Shown here piece after piece: positions 11,301 through 25,220 of a DNA stretch of 64,000 nt. The first letter of the stretch is position 1; each line of letters begins with the position of its first letter. The stretch lies in NCBI GenBank assembly GCA_021292165.1, contig CM037876.1, positions 308,648,492-308,712,491 of the forward strand, in the 5' to 3' direction. The position numbers were made by a program, and so were the translations under genes. The notes under the pieces are model-generated. The model worked only from the letters and a program-made list of their open reading frames with translations, searched no databases and was not told the origin of the DNA. This DNA comes from Shinisaurus crocodilurus. Lineage: Eukaryota > Chordata > Lepidosauria > Squamata > Shinisauridae.

Positions 11301-14300
11301 CCCCCTGAGACTGGTTGCCTGGAGGCATTTCAGACTCTCCAAAGGTGAGCAGGCGAGTGGTTATTTGCAAGCCTGTTTTACATTGGCCATGCTCCCACCC
11401 CGTTAGTTTAGCTCTTTCAGCAGGGCCGATACACAGAATTGTATTAGCGCCATGTTGTAAAATGTAGTATGAATTTGTATTATGTGATTCATTAGCAGAG
11501 TAGTGCCTTTGTTTGTTTGCAAAGTGCGTTGGGTGGGGGTGGGTGACATATCTCCCCCTGGGACCTTCAAGACTCCCCTTCCTGAACAACCCAACCAGTT
11601 GCTCAAGGCCTCAGCAGGAGGGCGGAGGGTCACCTCGTGCTCCTTCTCCTCCAGGTCTCCTTCCCCCTCAGCCTTTCCTGTCTCCTGGCTCTCCTGGGCC
11701 ACGCTCCAAGCCACACCCATTTCCTCTTCTACTATCTTCATGCTCTCAAAGTGGGTCTTGATCCTCCACTCCTGACTGGGCGAGTGTTTCAGGTTGTGGT
11801 TCATAGAATCATAGAATCATAGAAAAGTAGAGTTGGAAGGGGCCTACAAGGCCATCGAGTCCAACCCCCTGCTCAATGCAGGAATCCAGGTCAAAGCATC
11901 TCTGACAGATGTCTGTCCAGCTGCACCTTGAATGCCTCCAGACTGGGAGAGCCCACCACCTCCCTAGGTAGTTGATTCCATTGTCTTATTGCTCTGACAG
12001 TCAGGAAATTTTTCCTGATGTTTAGGTGGAATCTAGGTTCCTGTAACTTGAGCCCATTATTCCGTGTCCTGCAAACTGGGATGATCGAGAAGAGATCCTT
12101 GCCCTCCTCTGTGTGACATCCCTTCAAATACTGGAAGAGTGCGATCATATCTCCCCTCAGTCTCCTCTTCTGAAGGCTAAACATGCCCAGTTCTTTCAGT
12201 CTCTCCTCATAGGGCCTTGTTTCCAGTCCCTTTATCATCCTTGTTGCCCTCCTCTGAACCCTCTCCAGTTTGTCTATGTCCTTCTTAAAGTGAGGTGCCC
12301 AGAACTGGACGCAGTACTCAAGATGAGGCCTAACCAGTGCCGAGTAAAGGGGAATTATCACTTCCCGCGATTTGGAAGCTATACTTCTATTAATACAGCC
12401 CAAAATTGCATTTGCCTTCTTTGCAGCCACGTCGCATTGCTGGCTCATATTCAGTTTGTGATCTACCACAATTCCAAGATCCTTCTCACTTGTAGTATTG
12501 TTGAGCCAAGTGTCCCCCATTCTGTAACTCTGCATTTGGTTTCCTCTCCCTAGGTGCAGCACTTGGCATTTATCCCTGTTAAATTTCATTCTGTTGTTTT
12601 CGGCCCAGCGCTCCAGCCTATCGAGGTCACTTTGAATTTTGTTTCTGTCTTCCAGAGTATTAGCTGTTCCACCCAACTTTGTGTCATCTGCAAATTTGAT
12701 AAGCATTCCCTGTACCTCCTCATCCAAGTCATTAATAAAAATGTTGAAGAGCACCGGGCCCAGGACCTCAAGCTCCCCTCCTGCCACCTTGGCTGCCGAA
12801 GGGGCCCGAGATCAAGGGTCGGCACCGTCGGGCACTTGCCGAGGCCCTCACCCCAGCAGCGGGGGCCCCCCTGCCAATCCCCGGAGCTGCCTGGCCCTGC
12901 GCCTCCTCGCCACTGTCACCTCTTCGCCAGACCTCAGCGAGCAGTGACAGGCGTAGGGAGAAAAGGCTGCCTCTGCTCGTCTTGGGCCTCGAGTGAGGAG
13001 GAGGCGGTGGTGACGGCGGCAAGGCGAAGGCGGGCCCGTTCTGAGCGGGGGCCCTGCTACAACTGCCAGGAAGGCACAGCCGCTCCGCCGTCTCCGCGGC
13101 TTCCCCCCGTTGCTCCCTCCACGCTTCAAGCCTCAGCTTGGTCCCCCCTGATTTCGTTCGTCCACTCTCCCTGGGATGGACCCCGTTCCTGCGTCCTGGG
13201 GCCTGGCCGAAGTACGGGTACCCAAGACCTTGAACTGGCCCTGAAACGATTGCAGTGTTGGTGCACCGGCCCATGGGGAGGGTATTCCGCAACCGGGGTG
13301 CCACCACCAAGAAGGCTCTCTCCCTTCTTGTCGCATCATGGACCCAAGGTACTCAGAGAAGAACCTCCTTTGATCTTTGGGCTCCTGCAGATATTCGGGT
13401 CCCAAGCTGGTTGGGGGTTTAAAGGCAAGCACTGGTACCTTGAATTGGGCTTGGAAGTGAATTCTACGAGTTCTGGATGTGTCCCCCACCACACCCCCTT
13501 CTCTTGCTGATTACAGCGTGTGTTTCCTCCGCAGAGATTCAGGACGATCAGGTGGTGGAATCCATTGTCAGAGACCGGAAGCACGAGCTCCCCCTGGAAC
13601 ACATCCGTACCCTGACAGAAGACTCCTTCGCCGCTGCTCTGGCGGAAGCCGTGCACACGGTGGTGCTGTTCTACGCCAGCTGTGAGTCAGCGCACCGCTA
13701 CTTGTTCAGCATTCAGACTTCCTCGCTTGCAGTTCTCCTTGCTCTGCAAGCGTGGAGTTGGGCGATGGACCTGCGGGTCGGCGTCCTGAGAATTTCAGGG
13801 CCCGGCGAATGATCTGGGAGCACCAGATGTTTATTTGAGTGTGTGTGTATGTTTCAAAACATTGTAAAACTGCCCTTCACCCCTGCGGATGCCAGGGTGT
13901 TGGGCAGGAGCACAATTCAGATCGCACCCCCCCAAAAAATCCAATCAAAACGTTAAGACAGCGTAATCTGAATCAAGCAAAGGCGGGGCAGGAAATGCAA
14001 CAGAACAGAGAAAATGTGCCAGCCCATTGAAATTAAAATGCCTGGGCAAACAAAAAGGACCTTGAACTGGCCCTGAAACGATTGCAGTGTTGGTGCACCG
14101 GCCCATGGGGAGGGTATTCCGCAACCGGGGTGCCACCACCAAGAAGGCTCTCTCCCTTCTTGTCGCATCATGGACCCAAGGTACTCAGAGAAGAACCTCC
14201 TTTGATCTTTGGGCTCCTGCAGATATTCGGGTCCCAAGCTGGTTGGGGGTTTAAAGGCAAGCACTGGTACCTTGAATTGGGCTTGGAAGTGAATAGGCAG

Positions 14301-17300
14301 CAAGCGCAGCCCCTTCGGAATTGGTGTAATGCAACCCGGTGCCCTCCAGATGTTTTTTGTCTACAACTCCAAGAATCCCTGACGGATGGTTGGTCATGCT
14401 GGCTGGAGCTGCTGGGAGTTGAACTCCAAAACATCTGGAGGAAGTCTGGTGTCATTTGATCAGGCCACACTTGTTAGCAATCCAGCAGCTGCAGTCTGCA
14501 CTAGTTGAAGCTTTGGAGTCATCTTCCGTGACAGCCCCGCATACAGTGTGATCCAGTGTTGCGGCATCATTGAAACTAAGCAAGCGAAGATCTGCCTAGT
14601 GATCGGGATGGAGGCCCACGGGAAACCCTGTCTAAAAGCAGGCATTTGCTGCCACAGGAGATTATTGATTTGCCCTCAGGCTTACAATCTAAAAGATACG
14701 ACATGAAAGGAAAAGGGATTGGGAGGGAGGAAGAAAAAAAAAAGCAACACTCAGGCACCAGTTCTTGGTTTCAAAGTTCTTATAGGTGTTCTTTCTGACA
14801 AGGAAGGGCAAAACAATCTCCTTGCAGCTGCTCCTTCTCTGGGCGATGGATGGGGTGACATTGGTCCCCCCCCCCCCCGCTGTGATGTTCTTCCTGGGCC
14901 CTTGGCTCTCTGGCCGATGGATGATGCCAGAATCTGAAGCCTTTAAAAGAGGACGAGGCAAATTCACGGAGCATTGGCTGCAGCTTGGCTGCTTAGCAGT
15001 GATCGCTAAAGGGAACCTCCACCCCGAATACCACATCCTGTGGGGCAACGACAGGAGAAGGCTGCTTGTTGTGGACTTCCCAGAAAAATCTGGCTAACCC
15101 TTGTAGGGGAACAGGATGCTGAACTGGACTGAACCTTGGTCTGATCCAGCGGGGCCCTGTATTTGTCTGATTTCCATCCCGCCATTCAATCCAGAAGAAT
15201 CCCCAAGGTGGCTGACATTAAAAAATAAAAGAAATACAACTATACCGGGGCTATTTCCCTCCTGGCGCTGCTCTTGGGTTAGCGGATTCTTCCCCCACTC
15301 CAAGCCACAAAACCTCACCCACCTGTGGTCATTGCGGGTGCTCCCCATCCTAGTTCCTTCCGAGTGCAGGCCATTCGGTAACGATCCGTTGTTTAGCAGT
15401 GCACTCTCTGTTCCCTTCTGCCCGGGGCTGGTGCTCTCTTCTCTGTCCGGGGGCAGAGAAGGAGGGGCCACAGAAGAACGTCCATTATCGGCAAACATAC
15501 ACTTAATTTGTATATTTCACGCTGGCCACAAAGTTCAGCTTTGGTTGATATGGAATGTGGGCCGCCTTTGCCGCCCAGGATTTCGTTCTGCTGCAGAACA
15601 ACAGATGACCGACTGTTTTCATTTGTGTTGTAGGGGAAGCCGTCTCCCTGGTTGTGATGCAGACTTACGTCGAAGTGGCTACCCTTTTGAAAGGTACGGC
15701 TGCGAGCGATTTCTCTGGTGCACCGGCTGTGGCCGGTGGGTTTCTTCGGAGAGCTCCCTCTTTCACTCCCATATTTTTGAAATATGTTCAGCAATATATA
15801 AATCAATTAAATAATTAAAATAAAATAAATAACTAGTAAGGAAAACGAGTCCCATGAGGAAAAGTTGAAAGTCCTGGGTACTTTTTAGCTTGGAGAACAG
15901 AAGACTGAGTGGGGACATGGTAGCCTTCCTTCAAATCCCTGAAGGGTTGTCACATAGAAGATGGCAAAGACTTGTTTTCTGCCGCTGATACAGAGGACGT
16001 AACTAGATCGAGTGGGCTTAATTTAGAGGAGGGTAGATTTTGGTTGAACGTTAGCAGAAACATCTTGATGGTAAGAGCAGTTTGACAATGGCACTCTCCA
16101 GACGTGTTGGACTGCAATTCCCAGCATTCCCTGCCAGCATGGCCAATGGTTGGGCCCTGCTAGCTGGGTAGGATGGGAGTTGTAGTCCAAACGTTTGGCA
16201 GGCACCAGGTTGGGGAAGGCTGGCCTAGAACTTTCTGCCGTTGAGGGAATTGGGTATGTACTGCCTCTCACACACACCCCTTGCACCCCACCTTCTATAG
16301 GGGTTGCCTGCTACTGGCCTTCATTCCAGAGCTTGTTGTAAAGATTCCATATCCAAACAGCAATCATATTAAAACACTGCAATGAATCAACTAAAGACAG
16401 TAGGCTAAAATCTACTACGTGCTTGCCTGAGGCCACAAGTTCACAGAGGAATTGAGATCTGAACAGAGGAATTCCTGGTTCGCAGCTCAGGTCTTTATCC
16501 AGCTTCTCAATGTCACTTGTGAATGTTGCTGAACCTTCCCCAGCTGTGTCGCTAAGCCAAATGCTCTCTTAAATGGTTTGGAATTGCATTAAAAGCCTGC
16601 CACTTGGAAGAGTTACAAAAACACACTGGAGATGCCTACATGGATATGGCTTGAAGGCTTTTCCTTGGAAACAAAGCCCTGTGAGGAGAGACTGAAGGAA
16701 CTGGGCATGTTTACCTTTCAGAAGAGGAGACTGAGGGGAGATACGATCGCACTCTTCCAGAACTTGAAGGGTTGTCACACAGAGGAGGGCCTGGATCTCT
16801 TCTCGACCATCCCATTTTGCAGGACACGGAATCATGGGCTCAACTTACTGGAAGCCAGATTCTGCCTGGACATCTCCAGACTGTTAGAACAGTGTTCTCC
16901 AACCTTGGGTCCCCAGATGTTTTTGGCCTACAACTCCCAGCATGCCCCAGCCAGTTGTAGGCCAAAAACATCTGGGGACCCAAGGTTGGAGAACACTGTG
17001 TTAGGACAATACGCCAATGGAACCAACCACCTAGGGAGGTGGTGGGCTCTCCCACCCTGGAGGCATTCAAGGTGCAGCTGGACAGCCCTCTGTCAGGGAT
17101 GCTTTGACCTGGATTCCTGCATTGAGCAGGGGGTTGGACTCAATGGCCTTGTAGGCCCCTTCCAACTCTGCTCCTCTATGATTTGTGAAATAAGAGCTGA
17201 AGCGTCTTCTCAACTGGTGTGAGCGTTTACGCTGGTGCTTCCAGGAACCCCATCCTGTTCCTCTTCTTTCCTGGCATACTCTGACATCATCGAGTGGGAT

Positions 17301-20300
17301 CAGAGCCCTAGACGTGTTCAGAGGGACTTCTGCATACATACTGTGGGTTTGACACAAGGCAGAAGAGCAACAAGTGGATGATCCATCAAAGGCGGCACAG
17401 CTGCCTACTTAACGCCCTGCAGAGAAAGGAGAAAACAATGAGCAGATGTGTTTTTCTTTAATGTCTGCAGCCGACTGAGGAAAATGCACTTTATTTATTT
17501 ATTAATTAAAGTTCTTATACTCGTTGCTCCAAAGGAGCACAGAGTGGCTTAACAATATTAAGAAAACAAGTACCAATAAAACAACCCAAACAATCCTACT
17601 GTCATGATAAAAACAATTTAAAATACAGCAGTAGTAATCCAGCCTAAAAACAACAAGTCAGGCACCAAATGTTTTTGTAAATAGCAAAGGTCTTTCACTT
17701 ATGTTTAAAAGTAGTCACAGTGGGGGCTAATCGCACCTCTCCTGGGAGGGAGTTCCACAGATGAGGGGCCACCACTGAGAAAGCCCTGTCTCACCTCCCC
17801 ACCCTCCTCACCTCATTTATGGAGGGGATACTGCAGATGGCAGGGCCCTAGTTGGTTGGTAATGGGGGAAGCACTCCCTCAGGTACCTGGGGTCCCAGAT
17901 CATTAAGGGCTTTACACGCTAAAAGCAAGACCTTAAATTGGGTTCAGTAGCTCACTGGCAGCCGGTGAAGTACTTTCAGGAAAGGTATATGATCCCTCCT
18001 GTCCACTCCTACCAGCAGCCCAGTTAGCTGCAGCTTCTGGACCATCTCCAAGGGGAGCCCCACCTGGAGTGCCCTGCAGTAATCTAGCCGAAATGTTACC
18101 GAAGTGTGGACAACTAAGGACAGATTATCTTGATCCAGGAAAGGCCGTAGCTGGCGAACCTGCCAGAGGCGGGCAAAAGTGTCCCTTCCCCCTGCGGCTG
18201 CTTGGGCCTCCAGTGAGAAATTGGGGGCTAAGGGCATACCCAAGCTGTCCCTTATGCAGTAGCCATTGGCAGGCCTACAGGGGCCTGGTCTCCTTTAGGA
18301 TATCTGTGAATTTTCAGCTCTTTTTTTTTTTTTTTTTAAAGGGAAAAAATCACCAACCCTTTTATTTACAGAGATATAATGGGAAATATTCAGGCAGTGC
18401 CAAGTTGCTCAGTAAGAAAAGCTGCTCCAGCACTTTGTCCAGAGAAGGCAAAAGCACTGGGATGGTTGACAAGCGCTTGGCACTTGGCAACATTTTGCAT
18501 CAAAATCTAATCTATTTCAACCCTTTAACAAATTTAATTGTGCTGTTTTAAATGTTCGCTTGTGTTTACATACTTTCCCCCTCTGTTTCACATTGACTTG
18601 TCATAGCTCCCCTTTCCTGGCACGGCAGAGATCTCTGGCCGGACGTCAGGCAGCACTTTACGGGAATAACGGCGTGGTTGCGAGTCAACCTGAGCCAACA
18701 TTTCGATAGGTTTGACTCAAAGGGCGGCATTTCAAGGGAGGGCTTTAATTTTGCCTGGCTGCTGACGTGGCATCCAGCCAGTTCTGGAGTGGGTTGCATT
18801 CCCCACAAAGGAGCAGGTTCATAGTTTAGGGGTGCTCCGAGACCTCAAAACTAGAGGCACAGGTGGCTTTGGTGGCTCGGAGTACCTTTTATCAGCTTGG
18901 GCTGATATGCCAACTACGGTCCTGCCTAGACAGAGATAGCCGTGCGACAGTTATTCACATTCCGGTAACCTCCCGTTTGGATTATTGCAATGCGTTATAT
19001 GTGGGGCTGCTTTTGAAAATGGTCTGGAAACTTCAATTAGTCCAAAACAGGGTGACTGGGACTGGCCAGTGTGATGATATTATGCCAATATTTCTCCATC
19101 TGCGCTGGCTGCCAGTCTTTTTCTGGGCCCAATTCAAAGTGCTGGTTTTAACCTTTAAAGCCCTAAATGGCGTGGGACTGGGTTACCTGAAGGGGACGTC
19201 TCTTCCCATATTTACCTACCCGAGCATTAATATCTGAGGCCCTCCTCCGGTGTCCCTGCCATATAGGGTGAGGTGGGTGGCTACAAGAGATAGGGCCTTT
19301 TCAGCGGTGGCACCCTGTTTGTGGAATGTTCGCCCTAGCGAGGCTCACCTGGTGAAAGACCTTTTTATTCTCCCTGGCATTTTAAGAACTGTTTTTAGTA
19401 TTTTAGTATTTAGTATTTAGTATAACTCCTGGTTTTAGTATTTTATTCTGCAGCTGGTTTTAATTTGGTTTTACATGCGGAGATGGTATTATTCTTTGCT
19501 GCTAGTTTTATCTTGTTTTTGTTTTAGCATTTGTATTTTATGTTTTTATGCTTTTAATAAAACCTCAGAGAACTTAACATTATTGTGCAGTTTAAAAATA
19601 CAGTAAGTAAGTGTGGCGTAACCCCACAGTTCAGTTCCCTGGTGTATGTCTGCCTTAGTACGTTTAGTGAGTATAGAATGTTGAACTGAGTGGGTGTGGT
19701 TTGTGATGTCTTGGAAAGGGTGGTGGGAGGAGTATACAGTAATACCTTGGATTGCAAGTAACTTGGTTTGAGAGCGTTTTGCAAGACAAGCAAATTTTAA
19801 AATATTTATTTAATATTTTTTTGACTTGATATACAAGCGACGTCTTGCAATACAAGTACTGTAGTACAGCTTAAATTCAAAATCTCTGTACAAATTTTTG
19901 GGGGGGGGGATTTTGTTTTGATATAAGAGTGTTTTGGATTACAAGCACGTTTCCGGAACGAATTATGCTCTCAATCCAAGGCATGATGACTGTATAAGGA
20001 GTGTTTGAGTGATGCCAGAGGGTGTTATTATGGGAGTGTCGAGTTATGAGAGAGTGTTTGGAGTGTGGGGAGAGTTGGGGGTTGTGGAGTTACAGGTTAG
20101 TTTGATTATTTTTGTCTTGTCTGAGGAGTGAAAGTATTTAGAATTATAGGGACTTAGGTTAATTATCAAGTGTTTGGTGTAGGCAGGTTTTAAATTATTT
20201 TCTGGAACTAAGATTTTGAGAATTAAAATAAACTTATTTTTATTTTCTTTGCTACCCAAATCCTACGTGTCAGCTTGGCGTCATTAACCTGCATTACTTT

Positions 20301-23300
20301 TAAATCTACACACACACACACCTTTGTACCCACAGTATCATAAATTTAAGCTTGATCCTTAATCACCAGCATTAATCTTTTCCCTCATTAGTAGGGGAAA
20401 GGTTTCATTTGACCCTCCCCTCAGGTTTTTCTGTTGATACTTAGCCTGAGAAGGGTTTATGCGCGTGGTCCTAAAATGTAAAGGGACCGTGTCGTCGCAT
20501 TAAGTAAATAGATTGTCTTAGGGCTCAGACTTAGGACCTGTTTTTCCTGGATCATGTGAACTAATAAAAAAAAGGGCATGGACAGAGGATTGAGAACATA
20601 AAACATGTGGACAGGGGTGATCTGGTAGACATAGTTTACTTAGACTTCCAAAAGGCTTTTGACAAAGTCCCTCACCAAAGACTCCTGAGCAAACTGTTCA
20701 ATTATAAAAAAAGAAAAGAAAAGAAAAGATGTCCCTTGTACCACAGGTGCTGATGACACTTGGTATATCCTTTCTTTATTTCTTTATTTCTTCTGCAGGG
20801 ACTCCTGAGATTTCACTTGCGAGGGTGAACTGTTGGGACTGGCCACAGCTCTGCACGCAGCAAGACGTCGTCCAGTTTCCTACCATCAAGATGTACACAA
20901 AGGGGGGGAGATGGCTGGTCTACTCTGGGATGTGGGGGACCGAGGAGTTGCTGAGGTTCATTGAGCTGTAAGTGTTGCACTGCTGGCTGAGGGAGCCCTT
21001 AGGACAGGGGTGTTGAACCTTGGACACGCAGGCCAAATCAAGCCCGCCTGGGGCCTCAATCGGGCCCAGTGGGATTCCCCAGACAACCATGTCCCTTTCC
21101 CGGAATCACTGATCATTTGGTGGAAGAGAAGGTTATGGGGAGACCCAAGAGTGGTCTTTTAATATCTGAAAGGCTTCCGTGCAGAAGAGGGAGGAGAATT
21201 GTTCTTCGTTGCTCCGGAGGGCAGGGCTAGAACCCGTGGCTGGAAGTTGCAGGGAAGCAGATTTCGGCTACAGATTAGGAGAAAAGTCCTAACGGTGAAA
21301 GCGGTTTGACAATGAGACAGACTGCCTTGGGAGGCGGCAGGTCCTCCTTCGCAGAAGATACGGGTTTCCCGTGGGCGGCTGGTTGGCCACTGTGTGAACA
21401 GGATGCTGGACTAGATGGACCCTTGGCCTGATCCAGTCGGGCTCTTACGTTCTTATTTAAGCAGGGGCTGGACAGCCATCTGTCAGAGACGCCGCCGTTG
21501 CATGCTACACTGCAGATCCTGCGTTGAGGAAAGGGTTGAACCAGATCAGTGTTCTCCAACCTTGGGTCCCCAGCTGTTTTTGGCCTACAACTCCCAGCAT
21601 GCCCCAGCCAGCATAGCTGGCTGGGGCATGCTGGGAGTTGTAGGCCAAAAACAGCTGGGGGCCCAAGGTTGGAGAACACTGGGCTAGATGACCTGTCACC
21701 CATGCTTCAGTGCCTCAGACACACGTACAAGATGCATGCACATAAGTCTGTGTGATTGTCATGGGAGACACCAGTGGTGCAACACCCTGTGAATACATTT
21801 GACCTGTAGAGAGTGGAGCTGCAAAGTTATGGAAAGGCGGAAACCAATGTCCGTCTTATAAAGAGGCCCGTGGTCTTTAGTCCGGTTTCCATTTGCATCT
21901 GCAGGAGCAGAACCTCCTGTCCAGTGAGGCTGATGACACCCGAAGAAGTGGAAGAATATTTAAGTGTCAAAATCTCGCCGTACCACAATGTTTCCATCCT
22001 GGGGCTGTTTGACTCAAGCATGAGTGAAGGTAAGCACTTTCCTTGGTTAGGCTCCAAATGTCATTGGAAAATTTATTTATTTATTTTATTTTTACCCCGC
22101 CTTTTTTCCTGCAAGGAACCCAAGGCAGCTTACATAATCCTCCTCCTCCTCTCTATTTTATCCACACAACAACCCTGTGAGGTAGGTTAGGCTGAGAGTC
22201 AGTGACTGGCCCAAAGTCACCCAGTGAGTTTCATGGCTGAGCGGGGAATAGACCTCGGCTCTCCCGGGTCCCAGTCCAAACACTCTCACCACTACACCAC
22301 ACTGACTCTCTGGAAAAGACTGGTGATAATGGAAGTAATCATATTTTCTATTACCCTTTAAGGGGCTCCCCAGAACACGCAGGCATCTAGGAGGTGGGGC
22401 CAGCCTGCATGTTCTGGGAAGCCTCTTCACATATTCAGTACCCATGGGGCTGACGGGGCGGTCAGATCCTGACTGTACCACATCACACCATGGAGTAGGG
22501 CAGTGATGGCGAACCTATGGCACGGGTGCTACAGCTGGCACGCAGGGACCTCTCTGTGGGCACTCGAGCCATTGGTCACCAGATCGCGAAAAGACCGTCC
22601 CCTTCTGCAAAACACTAATTATCTTGTTCTTTCTCACACTGTGGAACAGAATGATTTTATTCTAGAATTCCTGTTACAGAATTCTTTTCTACATTGTTAT
22701 CACATTTAAAAGATTTTGAAGAATGATGCACAGAGCATGGCTTGGATGTAAAGCCCTAACAGTTGACCTGAGTGCTGCATGTGTTGCTCTCAAACTAACG
22801 GAGTATGAGCCAAGGTTTGACAAATTATCAGCATGCATGCAATAGCAAAAATCACATTAATTGTGCAAAAGCATGCCCAATGCAAACTCTTACCTAATGC
22901 ACTGTTTGCAGTCCAAGACATGAAGTGTTTAAAATGTGTTAAGCACGTTTAGTTTTCTTGTTTATCTTGCTCATCCTAGTACAGGTTGACTTTTACTTTT
23001 ACTAATCCGACACCTGTAAAAGCAGGGAAAGGACCCGGGGTAAAGCTTGCCCCATACAATTTCAGTCTGGCATATAATCATATTACAAGTTGAGAATCCC
23101 TTATCCAAAAATACATGAGCCTAATTATTTTAAAAGTTTGTATAAATTCCCTTCAGGCTATGTGTACAATGGAGTACTATAATGATTTTTTGAGTTGATT
23201 TTTTCCCCAACAAAAAACTGTTTGTATCATTGAAAGCTCTGTTATTGTGTTTTTCTTTAAAGACAAAAGATGTTAATTAGTTCGGACAACTGTATGAGTT

Positions 23301-25163
23301 GTTTTTCTAAAACTAAAATCTCGGTATTCAGGTTTAATTGCAGTGTTGGCACTTTGAAATAAATAAGTTGGTTTTGTGTTGCAGTTGGGGCACTCGGGCT
23401 CAAAAAGGTTCGCCATCACTGGAGTAGGGGAAGGTGGTCATATTTTTTGAACATACCCCCGTACAAAAAGCTCCCTGCATTTAATAAACTAGTACATCAG
23501 AAACAGGTAGGCAAAGTGCTTTACTGTGCACATTACTATTATTCTAATTTTTAATGTGGCTCCCCCTCTGTAATGTGAAGTGGCAACATGCAGATTTCCC
23601 GCAATTTGGTCTCCTGCTTCGTTCTGCATAGCAGGGCAGGCTGGTGCTGAGATTTGGAAGGCTTTCCTTGGGTCGCACACACTACCGGAGAAGCCTGACC
23701 CATTTTACTGGGGACGGGGGGGGGGGGGAGAGAGAAAAGTCTGCTTATTTTGCTGCACTTACAGGCTGGGTTATTATCTGTTTGGACAGCAAGAGAAGCC
23801 TTCGTTGAAGCTGGAAGAGTCCTAAACGGATATGTCGCGACAGGGATCTACCACGAAGAGGACGCCGCGGAGCTGTACGTTGCTCGCTTGCTTTGCACTT
23901 GGCACTGAGCGACTCGGTTGTGGGTGGTATGGCAAGGCCAGACTGGGCTTGGAGAAAACGTCTCCCCTTTCCCTGTTTAACGGGCCTCTCTCTCTCGCTT
24001 CAGCTGGCCCACAAACGTAGGTTGGGTTGCCACGGAGAGATTTTCTGCTCGCCAGTGGCAAGATGGGTGAGCGCATTTGTGGAAGCCGGGCTGTTTTTCC
24101 TGCGTGGGGTGGGTGGGATGGAGCTGTAGCTCAGAGGTAGAGCACCTGCTCTGCGTGAGAAAGTTCCCCAGTTCAGTCCCCAGCATCTAAGTAGGACCGG
24201 GGAAAGACCCCCTGTGTGAATCCCCAGAGATCCCCTGTCAGTCAGTGTAGAGCAGTGTTCTCCAACCTTGGGTCCCCAGATGTTTTTGGCCTACAACTCC
24301 CAGCCTGCCCCAGCCAGCTGGCTGGGGCAGGCTGGGAGTTGTAGGCCAAAAACATCTGGGGACCCAAGGTTGGAGAACACTGCTCTAGAGGAAGCAATGG
24401 TCAAACACATACACGGCGGAGCAGGGAGAGGAGTGAGCAAAGTCCAGAGACGAGCAGAGGTCCGGCATGTATCAGGCAAGGTGGGCCAGAGGCAAGAAGC
24501 AAAGGTCACGGGCAGATGCAGGTGAAAGATGGGCGGGGCGAGGATCAGAATTGGCCACTTCCTCCACCAGAGGTGAGTAACCAGAAAATTCAGGAGGAAC
24601 AGCCGGAGGGCTGCCCACACACCCCTACACTCTGCCTAACAGTAGGGCCAGTCCTGAGTCCACGAGCTTCTGCCCAGTTCCTTCAGCCTCTCCTCATAGG
24701 GCTTTGTTTCCGGTCCCCTGGTCATCTTTGTTGCCTTCCTCTGAACCCTTTCCAGTTTGTCTGCATCCTTCTTGAAGTGTGGTGCCCAGAACTGGACGCA
24801 GTACTCAAGATGAGGCCTGACCAGTGCTGAGTAGAGGGGAACTAGTACTTCACGTGATTTGGAAGCTATACTTCTATTAATGCAGCCCCAAACAGCATTT
24901 GCCTTTTTTGCAGCCACATCACATTGCTGGCTCATATGCAGCTTGTGATCTACAACAATTCCAAGATCCTTCTCGCTTGTAGTATACATCCTTCTTACAA
25001 TGTGGCACCCAGAACTGGACACAAATATACAAATTAAAAACCTTTTGACTGACTAAACAGGTGCCCCAGATTAAGGGGACAACCAATTTATTTGTGTGTG
25101 TGTGTATGTGTGTGTGTGTGTGTGCGTGCATGCGTGTGCGTGCATGCGTGCATAATATCATTT

Positions 25164-25220
<57 letters not shown>

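Noticed and set aside
12554..13510. A 318-codon open frame on the plus strand
   Set aside because: Its first part is the antisense of a CR1 reverse transcriptase and the rest is GC-rich repeat; no protein motif.
24118..24190. A tRNA gene
   Set aside because: Boxes A and B are tRNA-like, but the stems do not pair and the same sequence occurs as a SINE at 33125 and 8990.
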